Source: Bacteroidota bacterium (lineage in GTDB: Bacteria > Bacteroidota > Bacteroidia > Flavobacteriales_D > Crocinitomicaceae). From it: DNA of 7,383 nucleotides. The stretch spans positions 1 through 7,383 of the forward strand of contig JAJRQP010000022.1 in NCBI GenBank assembly GCA_024280195.1, in the 5' to 3' direction. Of the stretch, positions 1-5,287 are shown piece by piece. The notes under the pieces were generated by a model. It was not told the DNA's origin and searched no databases. It saw only the letters and a list, made by a program, of their open reading frames with translations. Both the position numbers and the translations under genes were made by a program. Position 1 is the first letter of the stretch. Each line of letters starts with the position of its first letter.

Positions 1-5
1 AAAAG

Positions 6-22
6 CAAGCTAAAAGAGCTTG
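6..22. other. Small inverted repeat near the left edge, possible end of an upstream transcript
   Basis: CAAGCT (6-11) and AGCTTG (17-22) form a perfect 6-bp stem with a 5-nt loop AAAAG. A mixed T-rich stretch follows, but there is no true U-run, so this is at best a weak terminator for a gene left of the window. The rest of 1-213 holds no gene I can support. No good TAnnTTTG -7 element for the next gene was found; TATCTTTC at 117-124 is a near match only. Confidence 0.3.
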
Positions 23-213
23 TAATGGTTTTCTTGATAAAATACAGCCGTTTTAAACACATTCAGACGATGTAAATCCTAAAATGTAGGCAAAGTATTT
101 ATTCTAGCTTGGAAAATATCTTTCGTTAGAGGTTAAATATGTGCGATATAAATGCTAATTTTAAAAGAAAACGGGGTTTGTGCACAGACTCTCGTTGTAT
201 GTAATTGATACCC

Positions 214-1515
214 ATGAAAGAAAGCCTGCTAATACTTTTTGTTTTATTAACGAACATTGCATTTAACCAAATCGTTGACTCCAAATGTGACTCGGTTTTG
301 TATTCGGTGACATTTAACTCTGGTGATCACTCCATAAACACTTATGCTGATTCAGTCCTACAAATTATTCTGCTTGAAATTGACGAAAATGATATTTCTG
401 AAATACAACTAGTCGGTCATACAGATAAGCATGGCTCCATAGAATACAACAAGGCTCTGTCTAAAAGAAGAGTTGAAGAGGTTGAGCGATTTCTTTTAGA
501 TTACCTCGATATTGAGCTTTCGACTGATTTTTATGGGGAATCTAAACCCAAAGATCTCGATACTACAAAGCAAAGTGATCAGTCTAACAGAAGGGTAGAG
601 ATAAAGTGTTTCATTAATTGCAATTCACCTGAGGACAATAACAATTCAATTATCTACCAACAAGATCAAAATTGTCACATTGATTCCTTCATCACAAACA
701 ACCACTATTCAAAGACTCTTTTAGGGAAAGACAATTCCTCAGTGTTAGTGATAGATTGGACACGAAGTATGTATACATATGGCTTGCAACTATTAAAGTG
801 GTTCGAGATTAATGAAGGTTCGGCAAGTTTTGATGAAATTTTCATTTTTAATGATGGAGATGGAAAACCAACTTCAAAAAAAATGCGAGGCAGTACGGGA
901 GGTATTTATAAAAGTGAGATGAATGATTTAACGGCTGTCATTGAATTAATGGAAGCAGTTGCTAAAAAGGGTACAGGTGGAGATTACCCCGAAAATTATA
1001 TTGAAGCATTACTGGCAGCGGAAAGGGCATCCCCAAATGTTGATACACTAATTTTGATAGCAGATAATCGTGCTTGTATTAGAGACTACAAATTATTGGA
1101 TAGTTTAAACTTGCCAGTGATAGTCATATTAAATGAGATAGATACAACTAATCGCCTAATCAATTATCAATACATCAATCTAATTGCTCAAAATGGCGGG
1201 CGAATAGTTTTCATGAATAGCTCATTGTCTAATATTAAGTTCAAAAACAATCAAGGTTTTAAACCAATCTACTTTAATGATACACTGATTAAACTCCCGA
1301 AAATCAGGGGAGATTTAGATGATGCTTATGAGAAAATTGCTCAAATGAAAAAAGAGCAAATGAAAACATCCATTCCACCAATATTACTTATTGATGGAAA
1401 AGAAACAGCTTCATGTTATAACAATGAAATACCAAACACTAATTATAAAATAGGCTGTGCTCTATGTAAAAAATATGACTATAAAATTAAGACGCACACA
1501 ACTTTCCAAGTATAA
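214..1515 (+). CDS. Secreted OmpA-like / vWA-like fusion protein
   Basis: This 433-residue protein probably anchors to peptidoglycan and presents a vWA-like domain in the periplasm or at the outer membrane. Residues 1-19 look like a signal peptide (KES, hydrophobic core, then FNQ). Residues about 30-131 match the OmpA C-terminal domain: SVTF at 31-34, GHTD at 68-71, YNKALSKRRVEEV at 78-90 and NRRVEI at 125-130. Residues about 175-310 resemble a vWA fold: VLVIDWTRSM at 177-186 gives a MIDAS-like D181-x-T183-x-S185 (the classical motif is DxSxS), followed by GTGGDYPEN at 253-261 and the strand LILIADN at 279-285. The tail (388-433) holds several Cys. ATG at 214 was chosen over an in-frame TTG at 205 because it begins the signal peptide. 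No Shine-Dalgarno sequence is visible. The domains are well supported; the ligand and cellular role are unknown. Confidence 0.88.
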   Translation: MKESLLILFVLLTNIAFNQIVDSKCDSVLYSVTFNSGDHSINTYADSVLQIILLEIDENDISEIQLVGHTDKHGSIEYNKALSKRRVEEVERFLLDYLDIELSTDFYGESKPKDLDTTKQSDQSNRRVEIKCFINCNSPEDNNNSIIYQQDQNCHIDSFITNNHYSKTLLGKDNSSVLVIDWTRSMYTYGLQLLKWFEINEGSASFDEIFIFNDGDGKPTSKKMRGSTGGIYKSEMNDLTAVIELMEAVAKKGTGGDYPENYIEALLAAERASPNVDTLILIADNRACIRDYKLLDSLNLPVIVILNEIDTTNRLINYQYINLIAQNGGRIVFMNSSLSNIKFKNNQGFKPIYFNDTLIKLPKIRGDLDDAYEKIAQMKKEQMKTSIPPILLIDGKETASCYNNEIPNTNYKIGCALCKKYDYKIKTHTTFQV

Positions 1516-1852
1516 ATATACTTTCAGACAAAAAATTCAATTAAAATGGAGAAATAGATTAAGAGCGCGCTTCAAAGTCGTTGATTACAAATGGCGGAAG
1601 ATAAAAAGCACGCAATGCAAAAAAATCAATGACAAAAAAGAAAGAAAGAATTGCAACAAAAAAAGAATTCAATGCAACAAGGAGAAGAGGACTTGCAAAA
1701 AGAATAAAATAAGAGCTAAAAAGAATCTTAAGAAGTTTAAGAAAAACAGAAGGAAACAGAATTGGAAATCATTTAAGAATTTTTTCAAATTCAAAAAATC
1801 TAAAAGCACCTCCAAAAAAACAACAAAAACGAAAAGTGAGAAAACACAATAA
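1475..1852 (+). CDS. Very basic Lys/Arg/Cys-rich hypothetical protein overlapping the OmpA-vWA gene
   Basis: An open frame of 125 codons begins at ATG 1475 and overlaps the 3' end of the OmpA-vWA gene by 41 bp, in a different frame. If translated, it would probably depend on coupling to that gene. Its product would be about 42% Lys+Arg (39 K, 14 R) with only 5 acidic residues. Four Cys stand at 48, 60, 67 and 74, the last three at exact 7-residue steps, and Trp at 25, 40 and 97. There is no signal peptide or transmembrane segment. I do not recognise a family. The caution is composition: the DNA is very A-rich, so stop codons are scarce by chance, and another frame through about 1590-1708 also gives plausible Glu/Gln-rich peptide, although it is broken by a TGA. 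It may be a nucleic-acid-binding protein, or not a gene at all. Confidence 0.4.
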   Translation: MTIKLRRTQLSKYKYTFRQKIQLKWRNRLRARFKVVDYKWRKIKSTQCKKINDKKERKNCNKKRIQCNKEKRTCKKNKIRAKKNLKKFKKNRRKQNWKSFKNFFKFKKSKSTSKKTTKTKSEKTQ

Positions 1853-2068
1853 ACGAATTAGCGAAAATGATGAAACCTAGAAAGATTGGGGGGAGTTTCG
1901 AAAGGGAATCTTTGGTGCGGTAAAGTCTATTCGTATGGCTCGGATGGTCCAACTTTATAAATGATCACACACATAACACAACCTAAATTCCATACGGGTT
2001 TTCGCTTCGGGAGTTCTTTTTTTGGATTAACAAATCTATTCTTAACTTCGGGAAAACAACATTAGTAA

Positions 2069-2091
2069 AGAGCCGCACGTTATTTAGCTCT
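2069..2091 (-). terminator. Weak hairpin downstream of the T9SS cargo gene
   Basis: AGAGC (2069-2073) and GCTCT (2087-2091) form a 5-bp stem with a 13-nt loop, starting 5 bp past the stop codon of the leftward gene. Read on the - strand it is followed by only a short T stretch (TTTACT), so termination here would be weak. The rest of the 1853-2096 spacer between the convergent genes shows no gene. Its one T7 run (2017-2023) is not preceded by a clear stem. The octamer CTTCGGGA occurs twice, at 2005-2012 and 2046-2053. Confidence 0.25.
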
Positions 2092-2096
2092 GACTG

Positions 2097-2894
2097 TTAC
2101 CTCTTCACCAACAACGTTCTTGCAACGATATTCCCATCACTCGCAACAACTATATATCTCCCTGATTCCAAGCTAGATACGTCAACCTTATTTGTAGTCG
2201 ATTTTTGCACCAATGCTCCGGTAATAGAATAAATTTCAACCGTACTTAAACTGTCAAATCCAGCAATTGTAATGGAGTTTGTTGCAGGATTCGGGTGTAT
2301 TTTCAGTTCTGTAATGGAGTTTTCTGTTAATCCTACAGGATCTTCTTTAACCATGCGAATATCATCTAAATAAAGTTTGAAACCGTTAACTGTTCGGTTA
2401 ACAAAAGCAATATGAACAGTTTGGTTCACATAACCAGAATCAGAAAGGTTAACCTCTCTTAGTTGCCAAGATTCTAATTCATTGATAACAGAAAAAAGGG
2501 TATCGGTAAAACTAGAAATTTGCGTGTCGGTTGTAGAAATCAGTACAAAATAATCATCTGGAAAAGAAGGATCGTGTGATTTCGCTTCCCAAGATAAAAT
2601 ATTTCCATAAGCACCAATCGTAATTGGGGGAGTGATTAGCCATCTATCCGCTTGACCTGTTGGGTCGAAGAAGGAAGTTGAACCTACAATTGTGTCTGCA
2701 CTATTCATCGGGTCAACAAGCTGAACCCATGCATTGTCAAAACCAACGATTGCTGCATCAGGCGTTAAACCGTCATTGTCAACTATCGTATAGGCAAGGG
2801 GAAGTCCCGCTTGAAAATCTTCATTGTAAACTTCTACTTGTGCGAAACTTTGGCTTGCTACAAGAATAAATATGGGTAATAATTTCTTAATCAT
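2097..2894 (-). CDS. Cleaved-adhesin-like secreted protein with T9SS type A sorting domain
   Basis: This 265-residue protein is probably exported by Sec and then carried across the outer membrane by the type IX secretion system. Residues 1-18 form a signal peptide ending SFA before Gln19. Residues about 21-183 resemble the jelly-roll 'cleaved adhesin' domain: NEDFQAGLP near the start, the typical ADRWLITPPI at 82-91, SWEAKSHD at 101-108 and YLDDIRMV at 175-182 closing the domain. Residues about 195-265 are a type A sorting domain: the KIHPNP motif at 198-203, then GRYIVV at 245-250 and the basic end LLVKR. There is no protease domain, so it is a small stand-alone carbohydrate- or protein-binding surface or secreted protein; the ligand is unknown. 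It lies 23 bp after the DUF4268 gene, but a -7 element just before its ATG suggests its own promoter. Confidence 0.88.
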   Translation of the reverse strand: MIKKLLPIFILVASQSFAQVEVYNEDFQAGLPLAYTIVDNDGLTPDAAIVGFDNAWVQLVDPMNSADTIVGSTSFFDPTGQADRWLITPPITIGAYGNILSWEAKSHDPSFPDDYFVLISTTDTQISSFTDTLFSVINELESWQLREVNLSDSGYVNQTVHIAFVNRTVNGFKLYLDDIRMVKEDPVGLTENSITELKIHPNPATNSITIAGFDSLSTVEIYSITGALVQKSTTNKVDVSSLESGRYIVVASDGNIVARTLLVKR

Positions 2895-2898
2895 AATT

Positions 2899-2906
2899 CA
2901 AAAATA
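2899..2906 (-). promoter_or_regulatory. Bacteroidota -7 element TATTTTTG before the T9SS cargo gene
   Basis: On the - strand TATTTTTG matches TAnnTTTG exactly and ends only 4 nt before the ATG at 2894. The transcript would begin at or within a few bases of the start codon, so it would be leaderless or nearly so. No TTG -33 element is visible at the usual distance, which lowers confidence. Confidence 0.45.
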
Positions 2907-2917
2907 GTTATTTCGAT

Positions 2918-3382
2918 TTAACTAGCTAGGTTGATGAGGATTTCTTTGTATTCTTGGTAGAATTTATCAAAACGAATCAGTTTATCTTTTAAGAAACTGA
3001 TGATTTTAGGAATATCTTCTTCCTGGTAGTAATTCAAATCGTTATCCTCCCATTTTATTCGAGAAATAAGTCTGTCATTCCAAAAATGACTTTCTTCATT
3101 CCAATTTGCTTCAAGCTCCATTTCTGTAGTCATAACGGCTTTTAATTCTGTCATTTGCTCCCATAAGATAGAACGAATCCCATCGTCTTTAGGTTGGATA
3201 TCCATGCATAAACGAGCTCCCGTAGAATCAACCTCCATACGAAGGTAAACATCCTTGACATCAGTAGGGTAGTTGATCCAATTAATCTGTCTTCCAGAAA
3301 CAGAGGTCTCTTTATTCATCTCCTTTCTGAAATCATTCCAAAAGGTTGCATTCTTCTCTTTAAGTTCTTCTTTACTCAGCAT
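2918..3382 (-). CDS. DUF4268 domain-containing protein
   Basis: This 154-residue soluble protein resembles the short, stand-alone DUF4268 proteins common in Bacteroidota. Visible hallmarks are FWNDFRKEM at 14-22, INWINYPTDVKDVYLRME at 33-50 and the second Trp-rich block SHFWNDRLISRIKW at 98-111, followed by an amphipathic C-terminal helix with alternating Lys and Glu. There is no signal peptide or membrane segment, so it is probably cytoplasmic. Its biochemical role is not established; elsewhere this domain occurs at the end of restriction-endonuclease-like proteins, but no nuclease motif is seen here. The frame is open for 19 codons further upstream, to an ATG at 3439. I chose ATG 3382 because the family similarity begins there and because the -7 element at 3407-3414 would lie inside the longer version. 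Confidence 0.8.
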   Translation of the reverse strand: MLSKEELKEKNATFWNDFRKEMNKETSVSGRQINWINYPTDVKDVYLRMEVDSTGARLCMDIQPKDDGIRSILWEQMTELKAVMTTEMELEANWNEESHFWNDRLISRIKWEDNDLNYYQEEDIPKIISFLKDKLIRFDKFYQEYKEILINLAS

Positions 3383-3406
3383 GGCAAAATATTTGCTTAT
3401 GAATTG

Positions 3407-3414
3407 CAAAAATA
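3407..3414 (-). promoter_or_regulatory. -7 element TATTTTTG for the DUF4268 gene
   Basis: On the - strand TATTTTTG matches TAnnTTTG exactly and lies 24 nt before the ATG at 3382, giving a predicted leader of about 20 nt. No clear TTG -33 element stands upstream. It supports the start at 3382 rather than 3439. Confidence 0.45.
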
Positions 3415-3440
3415 CGCTTATCTCTGTAACTCTTATCACA

Positions 3441-3468
3441 TTGATTAAGTATTAATTAATTAAATTTG
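3441..3468 (+). promoter_or_regulatory. Promoter for the rhodanese lipoprotein (TTG-N17-TAAATTTG)
   Basis: TTG at 3441-3443 is followed after 17 nt by TAAATTTG at 3461-3468, a full match to the Bacteroidota sigma-A type promoter TTG-N(17-23)-TAnnTTTG. The ATG of the downstream gene is 22 nt further on, leaving a short leader with no Shine-Dalgarno sequence. The spacer is the alternating tract ATTAATTAATTAA. This is the best promoter in the window and is divergent from the -7 element at 3407-3414. Confidence 0.7.
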
Positions 3469-3490
3469 TAAAAATTAACAACAGAACCAT

Positions 3491-3910
3491 ATGAAAAAAG
3501 TAGTAGGAATATTTATTGTAGCAACTATGTTTGCTTCATGTTCAGAAGCTCAAGTTGAGACAAAAGAAATTAGCAACGGTAATAAAGTTCAAATCGCTCA
3601 GAAAGAAAAAATAAACAAAGTTGTTTCTGCAGCAGAATTCAAAAAACTATTAACGATGGAGAATATCCAGTTGATTGATGTGAGAACTCCAGGAGAATAT
3701 GAAGGTGGGCATATTAATGATGCTGCAAATATCGATTATTTCTCTGATGATTTCAAAAACCAATTGGATAAATTAGACAGAAAGAAACCTATTCTTGTTT
3801 ATTGTAAATCAGGAGGGAGAAGTGGTAAAGCTGCTCAAATGATGAAATCTTTGAATTTTGATGAAGTTTACGATTTGAAAGGTGGATATTCGAGATGGCC
3901 TTCTAAATAA
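3491..3910 (+). CDS. Rhodanese-like domain lipoprotein
   Basis: This 139-residue protein is predicted to be a periplasm-facing lipoprotein carrying one rhodanese (sulfurtransferase-like) domain. Residues 1-16 are a lipoprotein signal with lipobox FASC, so Cys17 would be lipidated. A linker of about 25 residues leads to the rhodanese domain at about 44-138: IDVRTPGEYEGGHI at 62-75 is the CH2-type motif, and YCKSGGRSG at 104-112 is the active-site loop with the catalytic Cys105 present. The end GGYSRWPSK is typical of single-domain rhodaneses. It may handle persulfide sulfur or act as a thiol protein in the envelope; the substrate cannot be read from sequence. It has its own promoter upstream and a strong terminator directly downstream, so it is probably transcribed alone. 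Confidence 0.92.
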   Translation: MKKVVGIFIVATMFASCSEAQVETKEISNGNKVQIAQKEKINKVVSAAEFKKLLTMENIQLIDVRTPGEYEGGHINDAANIDYFSDDFKNQLDKLDRKKPILVYCKSGGRSGKAAQMMKSLNFDEVYDLKGGYSRWPSK

Positions 3911-3927
3911 GCCAGTCACATAAGTTT

Positions 3928-3959
3928 AAAAAGAGTACTCAATGGGTGCTCTTTTTTTT
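3928..3959 (+). terminator. Rho-independent terminator after the rhodanese gene
   Basis: A 9-bp stem with two G-T wobbles (3932-3940 with 3944-3952) closes a 3-nt loop AAT. It is flanked by an A-tract on the left and a run of eight T at 3952-3959, so the A/T flanks can lengthen the stem. It starts 17 nt after the stop codon. Confidence 0.85.
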
Positions 3960-4004
3960 GGCTCGAAATTTGTTAATTTTTTGTTAACAAAAACTTCTGT
4001 ACTT

Positions 4005-4427
4005 ATGAAAAAATACTACACTATTTTTGTCATCATTCTATTGATGCAAAGCGTTTATTGCCAAAAAAACGATCAATTTGTTACTGATATTGCTTACCTC
4101 CCTGAGATGTTAATTTCTAGCAATAATACGCAAACTGCATTAGACTTCTATTCTATTAACATCATTGATTACCGCGTGTTTGGTGAGTCAATTCTGAGCT
4201 TAAAGAAAGAAAAAGGGCACTACTATATTGGAATAGAACATGACTCAAAGACTGCAGAAGTGTATCCGTTAGCAATTAAACGTCCTCGTTCTGTATTTAT
4301 AGATTGTTTCAATAACGTTCATATTTTAAACGATAATTTTGCTTACCAAGTGTACATCTCCACTAAAGTAGAAATCGTTGAGCAAGTCAAATTAGAAGAT
4401 TTTAAAAACTCAATAGAGAAGTGTTAA
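4005..4427 (+). CDS. 5' fragment of the interrupted secreted-protein gene
   Basis: If the TAA at 4425-4427 is obeyed, this 140-residue exported fragment is the main product. ATG 4005 was chosen because it opens the signal peptide; the frame is open upstream to 3942, but those codons read through the terminator of the preceding gene. After the signal peptide there are mixed alpha/beta segments, and the fragment ends abruptly at KNSIEKC, inside what looks like a continuous domain. It has no clear TAnnTTTG promoter of its own; TTGTTAA repeats at 3971-3977 and 3981-3987 are the only upstream pattern. Confidence 0.55.
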   Translation: MKKYYTIFVIILLMQSVYCQKNDQFVTDIAYLPEMLISSNNTQTALDFYSINIIDYRVFGESILSLKKEKGHYYIGIEHDSKTAEVYPLAIKRPRSVFIDCFNNVHILNDNFAYQVYISTKVEIVEQVKLEDFKNSIEKC

Positions 4428-4493
4428 GGGGAGTTTTCAGATTTCCTTATTTTTGATAGGTTAAGCAATAACAACCAGCAATATACTGTTACG

Positions 4494-5213
4494 ATGATTG
4501 ATAAAGCTACGAGTGAATCATCCGTTCTTTTTAATGAAACAGATGAAGTTACACTGAAAAGTTTTGAAAAAGCACACTTAAATGATGGCTTTGGTTCCTA
4601 TAGGGATTGGAATGCAGGACTTTTTTATCCATTCAAGAAATACTACCAATTCAGTAGGCAAAAATATGGATATAACCCTATTAGACAAAATTCTTCCAAA
4701 GGGGTTGATAATGAATTAGCAAATAGTAGAATGAACACTTTGATAAAACATGACTCTTATACGCCTAATTTTCTTACAGATAGGTATAGAAATCCGTACA
4801 GTAATAAAGTTGATTTCTTTGAAGATATGCTATTTAGATATATCAAATCCGTAAAAGTGAAAATTAATGTCTTTAAAATAGGAGAAACAATTGTGATTGT
4901 AGACCAATTAAATTCAGAAGTGAAAATTTACAATCAGATGGGAGTGCTTTTAAAAACGAATAGTTTAGATTTTTCTGGAGAAATCATTGAAATAATTCAA
5001 GACCCATCAACCGGAAAATTATTTTTCACCTCAGAATCCAATCAGTTATTCAAAATTCACAAATTAGATGTTAAAACAGGATTAACCTCTTACTCTGGTG
5101 GCTTTAAGAATATTTCTCTAACCAAATCAAGAAAAATATACGATGGTTGGATTTATTATCGAGTACTGAAAAATGGCTATCATAAATTGTATCGAACACG
5201 CTTAAGAAGCTAA
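4494..5213 (+). CDS. 3' fragment of the interrupted secreted-protein gene
   Basis: This 239-codon stretch begins at the first ATG after the in-frame TAA but lacks a signal peptide, a Shine-Dalgarno sequence and a promoter of its own. It is in the same frame as the 5' fragment, with open codons between them. As an independent gene it would make a cytoplasmic protein from sequence that looks built for export. It is more likely the untranslated or poorly translated rest of the split gene. The product is Tyr/Lys-rich (KKYYQFSRQKYGYN) with strand-rich sequence towards the C-terminus. Confidence 0.45.
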   Translation: MIDKATSESSVLFNETDEVTLKSFEKAHLNDGFGSYRDWNAGLFYPFKKYYQFSRQKYGYNPIRQNSSKGVDNELANSRMNTLIKHDSYTPNFLTDRYRNPYSNKVDFFEDMLFRYIKSVKVKINVFKIGETIVIVDQLNSEVKIYNQMGVLLKTNSLDFSGEIIEIIQDPSTGKLFFTSESNQLFKIHKLDVKTGLTSYSGGFKNISLTKSRKIYDGWIYYRVLKNGYHKLYRTRLRS

Positions 5214-5221
5214 TTATTAAC

Positions 5222-5245
5222 AGCATTAAACTAACAACTAATGCT
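5222..5245. repeat. Inverted repeat 1 upstream of rhlE
   Basis: AGCATTA (5222-5228) and TAATGCT (5239-5245) form a perfect 7-bp stem with a 10-nt loop. It starts 8 nt after the stop of the preceding gene and has no U-run after it, so it is a weak terminator at most. It is the first of two adjacent hairpins. Confidence 0.45.
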
Positions 5246-5247
5246 AA

Positions 5248-5275
5248 AAGTCTATACTAGTCAGTAATTAGACTT
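5248..5275. repeat. Inverted repeat 2, overlapping the rhlE -7 element
   Basis: AAGTCTA (5248-5254) and TAGACTT (5269-5275) are perfect 7-bp arms with a 14-bp spacer that contains the palindrome ACTAGT (5256-5261). The last base of the right arm is the first T of the predicted -7 element, so a protein bound here would cover the -33 to -7 region. It may be an operator, or chance in AT-rich DNA. Confidence 0.4.
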
Positions 5276-5282
5276 ATCTTTG
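5275..5282 (+). promoter_or_regulatory. -7 element TATCTTTG before rhlE
   Basis: TATCTTTG matches TAnnTTTG exactly and ends 5 nt before ATG 5288, so transcription would start at or next to the start codon. No TTG -33 element is visible at 17-23 nt upstream; that region is taken up by the inverted repeat. Confidence 0.5.
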
Positions 5283-5287
5283 TAGTT

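Larger units (their letters stand above)
4005..5213 (+). pseudogene. Secreted protein gene of unrecognised family, interrupted by an in-frame TAA
   Basis: One reading frame runs from ATG 4005 to the stop at 5211-5213, 402 codon positions, broken only by TAA at 4425-4427 (position 141). The 22 codons between that TAA and the next ATG at 4494 are fully open and read as ordinary protein (GEFSDFLIFDRLSNNN...), so the two apparent genes are one. The first 20 residues form a signal peptide (KKYY, hydrophobic core, VYCQ). The C-terminal third has short beta-strand repeats (ETIVIVDQLNSEVKIYN, KLFFTSESNQLFKIHKLD) reminiscent of a beta-propeller, but I cannot name the family. A single change such as TTA (Leu) to TAA would explain the break. 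Alternatives are a sequencing error, stop readthrough, or two separately translated halves. No Shine-Dalgarno sequence precedes ATG 4494. Confidence 0.8.

Noticed and set aside
205..213. TTG start for the OmpA-vWA gene
   Set aside because: ATG at 214 directly begins a typical signal peptide; the three extra residues add nothing and no Shine-Dalgarno sequence supports TTG.
191..213. CGTTGTATG-like words near 193 and GCACGTTATTT near 2075 as integron attC or recombination sites
   Set aside because: Neither matches the attC core GTTRRRY or its partner box, the two are not clear repeats of each other, and no integrase is in the window.
1475..1852. Basic frame as a frameshifted continuation of the OmpA-vWA protein
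   Set aside because: The OmpA-vWA protein has a plausible end at 1515, the two frames overlap instead of abutting, and the composition changes abruptly to Lys/Arg-rich without vWA- or OmpA-like sequence.
2660..2869. 69-codon + strand open frame
   Set aside because: It lies wholly antisense to the well-supported T9SS cargo gene; its product has no recognisable domain and no promoter.
3273..3455. 60-codon + strand open frame
   Set aside because: It is antisense to the DUF4268 gene and runs into the divergent promoter region; it is a shadow frame.
3942..4004. N-terminal extension of the split secreted-protein gene
   Set aside because: These codons overlap the intrinsic terminator of the rhodanese gene and would bury the signal peptide that begins at ATG 4005.
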